Shown in pieces: positions 37,457 through 48,508 of a stretch of DNA of 64,000 bases. The notes below the pieces were generated by a model, which worked only from the letters and a program-made list of their open reading frames with translations, made no database searches and had not been told where the DNA came from. Within the stretch, counting starts at the first letter, position 1. Every line of letters begins with the position of its first letter. The position numbers and the translations under genes are program-made. This DNA comes from Adiantum capillus-veneris (taxonomy: Eukaryota; Streptophyta; Polypodiopsida; Polypodiales; Pteridaceae): the NCBI GenBank assembly GCA_014529385.2, contig CM043955.1, positions 147,723,140 through 147,787,139 of the forward strand, in the 5' to 3' direction.

Positions 37457-39100
37457 TGTCACAAAGAAAATACGGAAGCGTAAACTAACGTTTAATTGCA
37501 CTTCAAATACTCAAGAGAATTAGATGGAGAGAGAAAACTTGACATGTCATTGGGGACCAGAAGATGGGCTGGTTCCCCCCCATAAAGAGAATATCTTTAT
37601 TACTAAGGGAGAATCTTTACAAGCACACGAACGGGGCATACGCCCGTCCTCTATTCTTTCTTCTGTTCTGTTCTAACTACTGACTGAGAAAGTGTTTCCA
37701 CTTTCTTTCTGCTTAGGGGGTTTCCCCTCTTCTGCGAGACTGGTTGGAAGCTCTCGAAAAGAGAGTCTATCTTCCAAAACAGCTCCTCGGAAGCTCTCAC
37801 AGAGGAGAGTCCATCTTCCGTTATGTGTTGCCTTCATGCTCATTCATTCATGCATCAAAATAAAAAGAGAAACAAGCAAAATGCACACGCACATGCTTGC
37901 TGTAATTTTCTGCACATAATCTGAAATTCTTACCTGTGCACACCCCTACGCCGAAACAAAGGTCTTCTTCGCGATGGAATCGCACCAAACTTGATGTAGG
38001 CTTAGGATAAGGAGCGAGAAGAGAATTTCTATGGTTGATCTGCTGAAAACAGTCCTAATCGAGGTGATTAGAGGCTGAAAACAGAGAATTACAGCAGCCG
38101 CACTCTGCTAAGAGAGCGTCTACGGCAGCTTCTCGCGATGAAACTTCACCAGAAGGTGTCTATGACTGTGAGATCCCTTGTTCTTGACAATGGGAGCACA
38201 AGGCTACCACATATGTCGCAAGGAACTGCTCTCAAGCTTCAATGGAGGGCTCCACCACGTAGAGCACGCTCACATTAGGGGGGGTAGGTGCACTGCCAGC
38301 TCTGAAAATGAGGGAGGGGGGGCTCCTAAATAGCCATCAAGGAGAGGGGACGCTAGGAAGAGAGAGAGGGTGAGAGTGAGTGAGTTAGCTTGCATTGGTA
38401 AGTGTGCCACTTGGCACACTTACTTTAAAAACTTAAAAACCATTCAACTTTTGACTTTAAAAACTTCTAGCTCATTAATTAAAAATGTGCAACTAACTAA
38501 CAAATGCTACCAATGATTCTTTTAAGAGAACACCAAAGGTCTGCCGGCGCAATGCCGCACTGGCACTGCACCGCCTTTAGCTGTTCACACTTGTCCGGCC
38601 GCCCGCCCGAGCACGGACCGTTAAATTTAATTTCACGAAACTTACCGTAAGGCTTTATTAGCTTTATTAGCCTTAGGGTCACTGTTCTAAGGACCCCATC
38701 TCATTCATGTGCTTGTACTGACGCACGTATTTTTCCTGAGCCTAAAATCTGAGGCTACTATCTACCCCTTTATTGAAGTCCCGATTTCCCAATCACTAGG
38801 GCTTCAGGGTATTTTTATGCTAGGGTCTCCCTGAGGTGCACTGGCCCAAACTTGGGCGCACCTAAGGCCCCAAAACTGCTAAATCTATTCTAATGTGCAC
38901 ACAACTAATTAGATAATTCTTTTCTCGTAAATAAATTAATTATTTACAAAGTCTGACTTAGTTCCTAAGGTGCACTGGCCCAAACTTGGACGCACCTGAG
39001 GCCTCAGAACTGCTAAATCTATTCTAATGTGCACACAACTAATTAGATAATTCTTTTCTCGTAAATAAATTAATTATTTACAAAGTCTGACTTAGTTACA
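37457..39100 (-). repeat. 5' LTR of element C with internal duplication
   Basis: 1644 bp, 140 longer than the 3' LTR. The excess is a tandem duplication of the segment containing GTGCACTGGCCCAAACTTGG...GACTTAGTT, seen at about 38838-38961 and again at about 38970-39100. Confidence 0.9.
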
Positions 39101-39514
39101 GTTGTCGTGGGGGGGAGTCTGGCTGAGAAGTTGTCTAATGAACACTGGGTTCCTGCTACCTCTTCTACCAGAAAGTGCTTACGCTAGGTTTCTATATATA
39201 CAAACTTAGCAAAATTGCCCTACCTAGTTTTCAATAAAAGTCACTTAATAAATAAGTGAAAAATGTCAAAAATAAGGAAAATAGGTCTATGCATTGTAAA
39301 AATGCTATTGATGGTTCTTGACTAGAATCTGATGATCATGTTGTGTGCAACCAGAGGACATGTATCTATTCTAAGTGTCTGGACATGCACGGCCTTCGAA
39401 CAGACTCACAAAAGTGCCAGATCACTTCCTATTCTAGACTGACTTGACTGAACTGAACCCTGGTCATGTTGTAGCTTGTCCACGGACACACAGGGTTGGA
39501 TGTGTCACGTGACA
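39101..39514 (-). repeat. Right LTR of element D, outer part
   Basis: It matches 27913-28326. On the - strand the LTR start is TGTCACGTGACAC. The flanking bases TCAAC (39515-39519) would be one copy of the target duplication. Confidence 0.78.
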
Positions 39515-40261
39515 TCAACAGCACCGCAATACAAGTACCCCTCATTGTCGTCGTCGTCGTCGTCGTCATCGACACAGTACCCCAGCATCTAGCACCCCTT
39601 GCATTTTGGTTTGGCTCCTACCTAGCTTAGCATAGGGATCATCAAGACCTCCGTGTCCTTAGCACCCAAGTACCTTCAATACCCCGCAGTACCAAGTACC
39701 AAGAACCCGTAGCACCAATTACCTGCAATAACTCTTAAATATCTTAGTACTACCAAGCATCTGCATCAAGTGCCCATTAGCTAACATCTCATCATTTAGC
39801 ATCATTGTATCAGCATTTTTGTGCAAGAAATAAAGCAAGTACTTGCTCTGGCAATAAAGCAAGTACTTGCTCTTGAGGGTGGTTGGGACCCGACATGGCG
39901 TGTCTACTCTCTCTCTCTCTTGTGTCTCTCTCATTCATTGTCTTCAGTTCAATTCTCTCTTCAAGTGAAGCAAAGTAGCCTTGTGTTTGTGCAGAGTACT
40001 AGATCCGAGCTAAATCCTTAAACTCTTCTGATTGCACCTAACACGCGATGGGACGTTAGGTACCTCATTCTATTTAGCGTATTGAAGAGGTGATGTTTCA
40101 AACATGGACCAAACCTCTGAAAGCCATTTAGAAACTTCACGTTTCAAGACACAATGATTGATATGTCAGTACTAACGCAAAAGGTTGACCAAGATGGAAT
40201 GGCTAGTAGTAATTCTCGATCTAATTTGAAATACTAGACAAGGAGATAGGATGGCAATGAG
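39515..40261. other. Intergenic region between D and E
   Basis: There is no gene. 39547-39567 is a (GTC)7 tract. The perfect palindrome AGCAAGTACTTGCT occurs twice, 39834-39847 and 39858-39871, within a 24-bp direct repeat. A short CT tract lies at about 39907-39920. Confidence 0.7.
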
Positions 40262-40266
40262 CATGT

Positions 40267-40535
40267 TGTTGGGTTAAAGACCTAAATAACCCCTTTTTGT
40301 ACATTTTTATACTTTGTCCAAGTTTAATATGAACCTGGACACATTATTTTTAAGTCACTTATAATAAAAGTGGAAAAACCCAAAACTCACTTATTGAATT
40401 TTCCCCAAAAACATGAGCTCTCTCTCTCTCCCTGCTTCAATCTCTAGCGCTAGCTCTCTATTGCTCTGCTTCTTGTCCCAATCCTACACTACATAGTGAC
40501 GCGCACCTACCGGTACCTTCTGCTTCGCGCTTTCA
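40267..40535 (+). repeat. 5' LTR of element E
   Basis: Direct repeat of 46432-46703, with substitutions and small indels spread over its length. Confidence 0.93.
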
Positions 40536-40962
40536 ATTGGTATCAGAGTCTTAGGGTTTCAAAACAGTTCTGTGCAGTCTGCTGGACGACGAGTTAAATC
40601 TGCTCTCCCGCGTTCAATTTCGCTTCCATCGCGAAGCCCCTTGCTTCCGGGGTCGAAAAGGTCACCAAGACTGACAAAACAGCCCAAAACAGGTGATTTA
40701 TAGCTTATTACAGGTCAAAACAGCAATACGCAAGTGTACCAAAGTTGTGGGATCAGATGTATTGATGTTTGTCGCCACAAATTGAGTGAAAAGCTGAGTA
40801 CACGTGCTTGAAATTGCACATTTCAACTGAAATTTCAGATTTGGACTGTTTTATGTAAAGAAACTGTGGCTCTTTGTATGCAAAGTCTTGTGGTTACTAC
40901 TATTTGCTGAAATTTTCAACCTATTGCATCTCTCTTGTATGCACACTTGTGGTTGAATTAAG

Positions 40963-41877
40963 ATGGCTTCTTCCTCTTCCACATCTGACACTAAAAGTTT
41001 GACGGAAATCAAACGGTTCGATGGTCAAGGCTTCGATCTTTGGCAAGAACGCATGCAAGGTATCCTTTTCTTGAAGGATTGTGCAGATGCATTGGAACAG
41101 AATAAGCCACCAGGTTTGTCTGACGAAGAGTGGGCCAGGTTAAATAAGAAGGCTATGGCCTACATCAAAATGGCCATCAATGATGACATTTTGACGGACA
41201 TCAAGCGTTTGGACTCTACTTATGCAATATGGCAAAAGCTAAAGGCCAATTATGAGAACACCGTGCCTGTGAACCAGGTGCATTTGATGCGAAAGTTGGT
41301 GAATATACAGCTTGATGACTCGAAGTCAGCTTCTGAGAATTTGAGTGCTTTTACAGATGTGTTGAGTCAATTGCAGGACAATGGGCTTCAGCAATTCGAT
41401 AATAAGTTGAAAGCTATTTTCTTGCTTATGACATTGCCAGATACTTGGGAAACCTTGGTTGTCTCCTTGAGCAACAGTCCCACCCTCACGTATGACAGAG
41501 TGAGAGGGTCCATTCTTAATGAAAAGATTAGACGCAAGTCTAGTGGGGAAGGTGGTAGTTCTGCCTACAATGCAAGAGGTAGAAATCAAAAGCGTGATGC
41601 GCGCAACAAGATTCAAAATAGAAGTAAAAGCAAGACAAAGGATAAGGATGTCACTTGTTATCAATGTGGCAGAAAGGGTCACAAGAAACCCGATTGCAAG
41701 TATTTCAAGAAGAGCAGGAAAGAAAGAAGGAAACGCAAGATAAGAAAGATGAGAAGAAAGGGAAAAAATCAGCACGTGATTCCTCCAGGGATGTTGAGAA
41801 TGCAAATGTATCCTCTAGTGTGGTCATTAAGGAGTTGTCAAACGTTGAGGCGGCTTCATGCCCCTCAGATTTGGTGA
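40963..41877 (+). pseudogene. copia gag of element E
   Basis: ATG at 40963 (M-A-S-S-S-S-T). The UBN2-type copia gag follows: F-D-G-Q-G-F-D-L-W near residue 20, then A-Y-I-K-M-A-I, N-Q-V-H-L-M-R-K-L and L-P-D-T-W-E. The zinc knuckle C-Y-Q-C-G-R-K-G-H-K-K-P-D-C lies at about 41656-41697. Shortly after the knuckle the correct reading continues in the other frame (E-R-K-K-E-T-Q-D-K-K-D), so one indel near 41720 separates gag from protease and the last part of this ORF is out of frame. Confidence 0.88.
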
Positions 41878-43270
41878 TAGCTAATGTAGAAGACATGCTT
41901 ATCTCGAAGAAAGATGTCATTGATGCATTGCTTAGTACTAATGATGGCCTATCCCAGTCTTGGATAGTGGATTCTGGTGCTTCATTCCATGTGACTCCAT
42001 CTTTGGAGTGTTTTGCTACATATGTTGTAGGCAATTATGGCAAGGTGTACCTTGGTGATAATTTTGCTTGCAATATTGAGGGGATGGGTACTATGCGTTC
42101 GGCTCTTAACAATGGTCAAGAGCTTGTGCTGAATGATGTCAGGTTTGTACCACGCATTAAGAAAAGTTTACTATCTGTGGCCAGTTAGATGCACATGGTT
42201 ATACGACCATTTTTGTTGGGGGTTCATGGAAATTGCTTAAGGGCTCTATGCTTGTTGCAAAAGGGTCTAAAAGAGGTAATTTGTACTATCTTCGATACAA
42301 AGCTTTGCCTGGCAAGTTTCTTGTTGTTGCTGAAGTTGCTTCACACACGGAATTGGGGCATAAGAGACTTGGCCATATGAACCAAAAGGGTATTGATGGG
42401 CTTTCCTCTCTAAAGAGGGTTGATGTAAAAGGCAAAAACTTGGATGTTTGTAACGATTGTCTTTATGGAAAGCAAAAGAAATCTTCTTATTACTCTGGTG
42501 TCTCTCACAAAGCTAATTCTCTTGATCTTATTCACTCCGATGTATGTACTATGTCTAATAAGTCTTCTGGTGGTGCATTATATTTTGTTACATTCATTGA
42601 TGATTGTACTAGGAAAGGATGGGTGCATTTGTTGGAAAGTAACAGTGAGACTTTTAATGCTTTTAAGAAGTTTCATGCTTTTGTCAGTACGCAAAAGAGT
42701 ACTAAGCTTAAATGTCTCAGATCTGATAATGGAGGAGTATGTATTTGCTGAATTTCAACGTTTTTGTGATGAAAATGGGATTAAAAGGGAGTTGACAACC
42801 CCTTATAATCCATCTTCTAATGGTGTGGCTGAGAGGTATAATCGTACTTTATGCGAAAGTGCATTGCATGTTGTCCATCGCTAATCTTTCCCAGGAGTTT
42901 TGAGGGAAGGCATTGAAAACTGCAGTTCATATTTGCAATCGCTCTCCTAATAGTGATGAGCGAGCGGCGGTGTGTGCAAGTGATAGAGCACGCGAAGATG
43001 TGCAGGCCTTGAGGCTTGAAGCGGAGGCACTGTGCTGCAGAAGAGAAGCGCTAGCAGAACGAAGAGAGAGAGAGAGAGAGCTCACGTTTTTGGGAAAAAC
43101 TCAATAAGTGAGTTTTGGGTTTTCCCACTTTTATTATAAGTGACCTTTAAAAAATGTGTCCAGGTTCAATATTATTGAACCTGGACAAAGTATAAAAATG
43201 TACAAAAAGGGATTATTTAGACCTTTAACCCTACAACCTTCCACTTAAAGGCATAAATGACGCCTTTAAG

Positions 43271-43660
43271 TTAACCAACTCCCACAAGTTGTATGCAATG
43301 CTCATGTTGAGCCTTAGCAAGACTCTTGGTGAGAACATCTGCAGGGTTATCCTGTGTATGGATCTTAGTCAAGCTAACTAGACCATCCTCCAATACCTGT
43401 CGTATAAAGTGGTACTGTACATCTATGTGTTTGGTACGCACATGAAACATGGCATTTTTGGCTAAATAGACAGCACTCTGGCTATCACAACCCAACACGA
43501 ATGTATGAGCAGGCATGCCAAGTTCTTTTGCAAGTCTGCCCAACCAAATGGCCTCTTTTGAAGCCTCTGTGGCTGAAATATATTCAGCCTCAGTAGTACT
43601 CAATGCCACAATTTTTTGTAACCTAGAACACCAAGAGACTGCACCACCAGTGATTCCCAT
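43271..43660 (-). pseudogene. copia RNase H C-terminus of element F
   Basis: It has L-S-T-T-E-A-E-Y-I-S-A, C-D-S-Q-S-A-V-Y-L-A, T-K-H-I-D-V-Q-Y-H-F-I-R and N-P-A-D-V-L-T-K-S-L, which is the standard end of copia pol. It is very similar to the E counterpart at 46151-46396 and better preserved. Confidence 0.9.
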
Positions 43661-43740
43661 GACTCAAGTAAGGTCATAAGCAAGAAGATAGCTTTCAGCT
43701 TATCATCAAAAGGAGGCAAGCCTGAATCCTGTAACTACGA

Positions 43741-44130
43741 CTAAGTACATGCGAACAACGACAAGTGCTCTGCAACGCTCTTGGACTCATCTAGTTGCAT
43801 GCCAACAAGTTTTCGCATCAAATGCACTTGGTTGACAGGCGTTGTATTCTCATACATTCCCTTTAACTTCTCCCACACATCAAAAGCACTTGTGAGACCT
43901 TTCACATCAATGACTGTCTCATCGGTCATGGCCATTTTAATGTATGTAGCAGCCTTCCTGTTCATACTAACCCATGCTTCATCCGTCATATTCAGTGGCT
44001 TTACCTGTTCAAGTGCCCCTTCGCAATCCTTAAGAAATAGGATTCCCTAGATCCTGTCTTTCCAAAGGTCGAAACTTGTTCCATCGAACCTCCTAATTTC
44101 GAAGAGATTCTTCACATCCAAAGAAGATGA
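43741..44130 (-). pseudogene. copia gag N-terminus of element F
   Basis: The gag start is about 44136 on the - strand (M-A-S-S-S-L-D-V-K-N-L-F by eye), homologous to E gag. It runs to the Leu-rich stretch near 43741 and then stops at the deletion junction. Confidence 0.8.
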
Positions 44131-46431
44131 GGCCATAGTTGCACGAATAAGAGGGCTAATACGCTGAATTTTTGGACAAAATGCACAAAAACCGGAGTAT
44201 AGCTTCACAGAGGGGTGCACTACAATTCCAAATGGTCACAGGAGCAATTTCGGGCAAAATAGGTCGATTTGGACACAAAAATCAATTTCTGAAATTTATG
44301 CGCAGGAAATTTAAGCGAGCGAATTTGTGCTCAAAACAACAATTTTAGTTGTTTTTAGCCTCACAGAACATACATAAGGCTAATGCACAGCCTTTAGAAG
44401 CATGTAAGAGCAAAAGCCCCAATTTGTAGCATCAAATTGTATCAAACTGAGCAACAAATGGTCATACATAGCCAAACTTTGTCAAACGTGCGTAGATTGC
44501 TTCAATTTACACTTCCCCCAATGTAGTCGCATCATAAAAACACTTGCAAAAACCTGCGTAAATCTGAAATTTGTTGAAAACGCCTGTTTTAGGACCTGTT
44601 TTTCATGCAATTTCAGTGTTTTCGAGTAGCGGGGACTTAGCAGAAGTGTTCCCACACCTTAATACATCATTTGCAAAACCTGTATTTTGCTGTCATAACC
44701 TGTAATTTACTAGTTTTGACCTAATTTCAACCTGTTTGAGGTCAATTTGACTTGCCGGGAGCTCTCTAGTGTCCGGGGACGAGTCCTTTGGCGATGAAAT
44801 TGCAAAATCTCGCGTGAAAGTTGACCTCCTTGGCTGAAAATCAATGTTTGCAGGTTTGGGAGCAAACCCTAATTGGGCTCTGATACCAAATGATGAGCGC
44901 GCGGCGGTGTGTGCAAGTGATAGAGCACGCGAAGATGTGCAGGCCTTGAGGCTTGAAGCAAAGGCACTGTGCTACAGAAGGGAAGCGCTAGCAGAACGAA
45001 GAGAGAGAGAGAGAGCTCACGTTTTTGGGAAAAACTCAATAAGTGAGTTTTTGGGTTTTCCCACTTTTATTATAAGTGACCTTTAAAAAATGTGTCCAAA
45101 TTCAAAAGTATAAAAATGTACAAAAATCGTTATTTAGGCCTTTAACCCAACAAATAGTACGCTGAAAAATGACATTCCAGAGGAGGTTTGGTCTGGCAAA
45201 CCTGCCTCTTAAGATCACTTGAGAGTATTTGGCTGCGAAGCTTTTGTTCATGTATGCAATGACTTAAGAACAAAGCTTGATATGAAGTCCATTAAAGGAG
45301 TCTTCTTAGGTTATGGGAAAGAAGGTGAAATAGGCTATAGAGTGTGGTTACCACAGTTGAGAAAGGTAATGCGCAGCAAAGATGTAGTGTTCAATGAGGC
45401 AAAATTGCTTAAGAATGCTACAAAACTTGATGCTAACAAAAAAGCGGTTAGATTTCAGCCTTCCGTGCCACCCATTGATGTTGAAAAAGAGACTCATGAT
45501 GCATTACCGCAAGCTGAAAAGGGCTCTGTATGGTTTGAGACAATCATCACGACAGTGATATAAGAAGTTTTGACACTTTTATGATGTCTCAAGGCTTTAA
45601 ACGCAGCCCTGCAAATGATTGTTTGTATACGAAAAGGGATGAAGATGGTAGTCCCATCATACTTGTTCTCTATGTTGATGACATGCTGCTTGCCAAGAAA
45701 CATAAGACTAGTCTTGATTCTCTGAAACGTAAGTTAAACTCAGCTTTTGCTATGAAGGATTTGGGTGATGCAGAGCACATTTTGGGCATGCGTATTAAAA
45801 GAGATAGAAAGCTGAAATTGATGTTTTTATTTCAAGAAAAGTACATTGCAAAAGTACTTGACAGGGTTAATATGGTTGATGCTAAGCCTCTTGGAGTACC
45901 TTTACCTCCATACACTAAGCTTAGCAAAGCAGATTGCCCAAAGGATGAGGTGGCCTTGAAAGCACAGGTGACATGGATACCAAGAAATCTACCAGTGGAT
46001 ATGTATTTGCCATTGTTGGTGGTGTAGTCTCTTGGTGTTCTAGGTTATAGAAAATTGTGGCATTGAGTACTACTGAGGCTGAATAAATTTTGAGCCACGG
46101 AGGCTTCAAAGGAGGCCATTTGGTTAGGCAAAATAGCAAAAGAACTTGGCATGCCTGGTCATACACCCGTGTTGGGTTGTGATAGCCAGAGTGTTGTCTA
46201 TTTAGCCAGAAATGCCATGTTTCATGCGCGTACCAAACACATAGATATGCGGTACCACTTCATACGACAGGTATTGGAGGATGGTCTAGTCACCTTGACT
46301 AAGATCCATACACAGGATAACCCTGCAGATGTTCTCACCAAGAGTCTTGTTAAGGCTCAGCATGAGCATTGCATACAATTGCCGGGAGTTGGTTAACTTG
46401 AAGGCGTCATTTATGCCTTTAAGTGGAAGGT

Positions 46432-46703
46432 TGTTGGGTTAAAGGCCTAAATAACCCCTTTTGGTACGTTTTTATACTTTGTCCAGGTTCATATTAAACC
46501 TGGACACTTTTTTTTGAAGTCACTTATAATAAAAGTGGGAAAACCCAAAACTCGCTTATTGAGTTTTTCCCAAAAACGTGAGCACTCTCCCTGCTTCGAT
46601 CTCTAGCGCTAGCTCTCTGCTGCTCTGTGCCTCCTGCTTCTTGCCCCAATCCTGCACTACATCGCGACACGCACCTACCTGTACCTTCTACTTCACGCTT
46701 TCA
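46432..46703 (+). repeat. 3' LTR of element E
   Basis: Pairs with 40267-40535 and is followed directly by the CATGT duplication. Confidence 0.93.
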
Positions 46704-46708
46704 CATGT

Positions 46709-47159
46709 CAGCATAGTGTCACTGCCTCACGATCTCCTATGTTATGTATGTTTTGACAAGTGTAATCGAGCGCATTTGTCCTTTGTTTCCCCACAAAGGG
46801 GTATATGTCACACTTGATGATGTGGTAATGCTCGATGATGATGCAACGGAAGTGATGATGTGCACAAAAATGATGTAGCAATCCGCAAATTACGGAATGG
46901 CGTTGGCATGCCAACCAATACAGATGTTGCTGCCATGGCAACCATTAAAGCTCGCTTTTTAGGAGTTGTAGAATGCGTACCAGTTATATCCAGATTTAGT
47001 GAGTAGGCTCACAACGCAATAGTACACAATTTTGCTTCTTAATCACCGACGACACCAATTTAGGGGCCACTGCTTTTAAGAGGGTAACTCAGTCCCTTTC
47101 GTGTGTTGCGCACGTGTTATCTTTTCATTTGTTTCCAGTCCTATTGTGATTTGATTTTA
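46709..47159. other. Intergenic region
   Basis: Nothing recognisable. Confidence 0.5.
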
Positions 47160-47975
47160 AGCCTGTTCAGTCCATCACCACAATACATTTCAGCTGAACC
47201 CGACCCATAGGGCGGTAGACTTTGTCTTTCACTTTTAGACTTTAGGACCCAGAGAAACTTTGCAAATAAAACCTGACTAGAATTAACACTTCAATGAACA
47301 CGGCTCGGAAGCTAGAGCACTCCAAGCAGACGCCGACAACCTGTTGGCCCCAAAGACTGGCACCCCTTTTGGTATTTCTTTATTCTTTTCAAAGAGGGAA
47401 TAAAACCTGTGATTTCCTACGAGCTGTCCCGCATAATCCTGGCTCAAAAAGACCTGTTCTGGCCCGGTTTCCGTAGCATAACCGTACTAGGAAACTTCAC
47501 AGACAAAATCCCCACGCATCGGATGACTTTCCCGGCACATACGGGCACTTTCCCAAACCTGGCGAGCATCTGCAACGCGCTGAATTCTCTGTTTTCTGCC
47601 CCAAAAAAGCACCAGATCGCATGTACAATGAGCCCCTTGCTTCCCCGGATTGGGGGTATTAGGGATCGATTAGGGCCAAAACCCTAAACCTGCAAAAATG
47701 CACAGCAGACTGTAATTCACTGTTTCGGGCTCCATTACGTGTGCCAGTCGCATCCGTAGGAAGCCCTTGAGCTCCCGCACCTGTCGAGCCACTTGCCCTT
47801 TGAATCGGACGAGATTTCTCGCGTGAAATCTCTCTGAATTCACATGTACGTGCGGGGGATTAGCAACTAGCTAATCCAGTACCAATGCAAGAGGCTCTTG
47901 CCTCGGCAATCGCGCATGAACACACAACTGTACATACAGATGAGTAGCCCTCGAGCAGGGCATCACATTTCTATA
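47160..47975 (-). repeat. Partial B-family LTR, antisense
   Basis: The reverse complement is homologous to about 19335-20125 of the B LTR (GGGCGGTAGACTTT, GCTGAATTCTCTGTTTTC, GGGCCAAAACCCTAAACCTG, GAATCGGACGAGATTTCTCG). It is much more diverged and lacks the U3 half. It lies 3' of the ISCA2-like exons. Confidence 0.85.
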
Positions 47976-48255
47976 TTCAAAGGGGGAGAGAGATGTGCGA
48001 GAGCGGAATCATCGCGCTACATAAAGCTAAAAGCCAAACTAAATAATGGGATCACATTGGGCAGTTCACTTGAGATGCCAAAACTCTAACAGTTCCTTCC
48101 TATGAAAGGCCTCTAGCAGTGCCTTGTGCACACTCACTCCCCCCTCTTCTCAACTACGTCCTCTCAAACAACCAGCAGACATGGAACATGCGCCCACCTC
48201 ACTTGTCCAAAAATTCCATTACGCTACTTGGAAAAAAGATAAATTGATTTTAACA

Positions 48256-48361
48256 ATAGAATTATTATCAATAAAAACTAGAACTGAACTTTCAAGATAG
48301 AATTATTATCGATAAAAACTAGAACTGAACTTTCAAGATAGAATTATTATCGACTTTCAAG
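48256..48361. repeat. Tandem repeat, 41-bp unit, about 2.5 copies
   Basis: The unit starting ATAGAATTATTATCGATAAA begins at 48256, 48297 and 48338, the last being truncated. Confidence 0.85.
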
Positions 48362-48508
48362 ATCTGTAAAAGCCAAGTGATGTACTCTACAGTTCCAAAA
48401 CCTCACTTAAATCTGCTAGCCTGGTGGTGTGGTTGGATGAACTTTCAAGTATTAAATATGCCTAGTAAAGTACTGTTCAATTACAAAACCTCACTTGAAT
48501 CTGCTAAC

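Larger units (their letters stand above)
31250..39100 (-). mobile_element. Element C: Ty3/gypsy chromovirus-like retrotransposon, lightly damaged
   Basis: LTR-like direct repeats (31250-32753 and 37457-39100) flank a - strand gag-pol. The PBS on the - strand, TGGTATGAGAGC (37455-37444), is one base from the iMet site, and the purine tract CCAAGAGGGA lies beside the left LTR. The element sits inside the right LTR of D. The joined flanks correspond to CGCTAGAGTTGTCGCGG in the other D copy (27905-27923). The right flank GTTGT is the likely target duplication. The left flank reads GAGT/TGT, compatible with loss of 3 bp from a TTGTTG junction. Confidence 0.92.
18620..39514 (-). mobile_element. Element D: non-autonomous LTR retrotransposon, split by B and C
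   Basis: A repeat of more than 1 kb occurs twice. The left copy is 18620-18652 continuing at 27351-28326, and the right copy is 30417-31249 continuing at 39101-39514. On the - strand the ends read TGTCAC...CCTTACA. Just inside the right copy (30401-30416) the - strand has TTGATATCAGAG, one change from an iMet primer site. Just inside the left copy (28327-28343) it has the purine tract CTTTGAAAAGGAGAGGA. These fix a - strand element whose internal region is only 28327-30416. That region has a coiled-coil ORF but no protease, RT or integrase. The left LTR lacks or has lost its outer end, and the left target duplication was not found. Confidence 0.75.
42954..45152 (-). mobile_element. Element F: deletion derivative of a related copia element, nested in E
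   Basis: Its LTRs are 42954-43235 and 44891-45152. Perfect AATAG target duplications (42949-42953 and 45153-45157) flank it. On the - strand TTTGGTATCAGAG (44889-44877) is the primer site. The internal region is only about 1.65 kb. It keeps the start of gag (M-N-R-K-A-A-T-Y-I-K-M-A, V-N-Q-V-H-L-M-R-K-L; 43989-43741) joined near 43690-43740 to the last part of RNase H (43660-43271). Protease, integrase and RT are missing. U3 and R of its LTR closely match E, but the U5 part is unrelated. Confidence 0.92.
41720..46396 (+). pseudogene. copia pol of element E, fragmented by F
   Basis: The protease motif W-I-V-D-S-G-A-S-F-H-V-T is at about 41960-41996. The GAG-pre-integrase HHCC region (L-G-H-K-R-L-G-H-M-N, C-N-D-C) and integrase acids (D-L-I-H-S-D-V-C, L-R-S-D-N-G-G) follow at 42350-42735. 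A frame change precedes G-V-A-E-R-Y-N-R-T (about 42824-42850). Element F then splits the gene between 42953 and 45153. After it come H-L-R-V-F-G-C-E-A-F, the RT C-terminal half with L-Y-V-D-D-M-L-L (about 45670), and RNase H ending T-K-H-I-D-M-R-Y-H-F-I-R and N-P-A-D-V-L-T-K-S-L at 46396. Stops and frameshifts occur throughout. Confidence 0.88.
40267..46703 (+). mobile_element. Element E: Ty1/copia retrotransposon, internally deleted
   Basis: Short LTRs 40267-40535 and 46432-46703 (TGTTGGG...CTTTCA) lie between perfect CATGT target duplications (40262-40266 and 46704-46708). The primer site TGGTATCAGAG is at 40538-40548, and a purine tract AAGTGGAAGG precedes the 3' LTR. Gag, protease, integrase, part of RT and RNase H occur in copia order. 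It is interrupted by element F, lacks most of the N-terminal RT between about 45563 and 45590, and has a gap before RNase H near 45985. Confidence 0.93.

Noticed and set aside
48256..48361. Spaced repeats resembling a CRISPR array
   Set aside because: These are contiguous tandem 41-bp units without variable spacers, in a plant nuclear setting.
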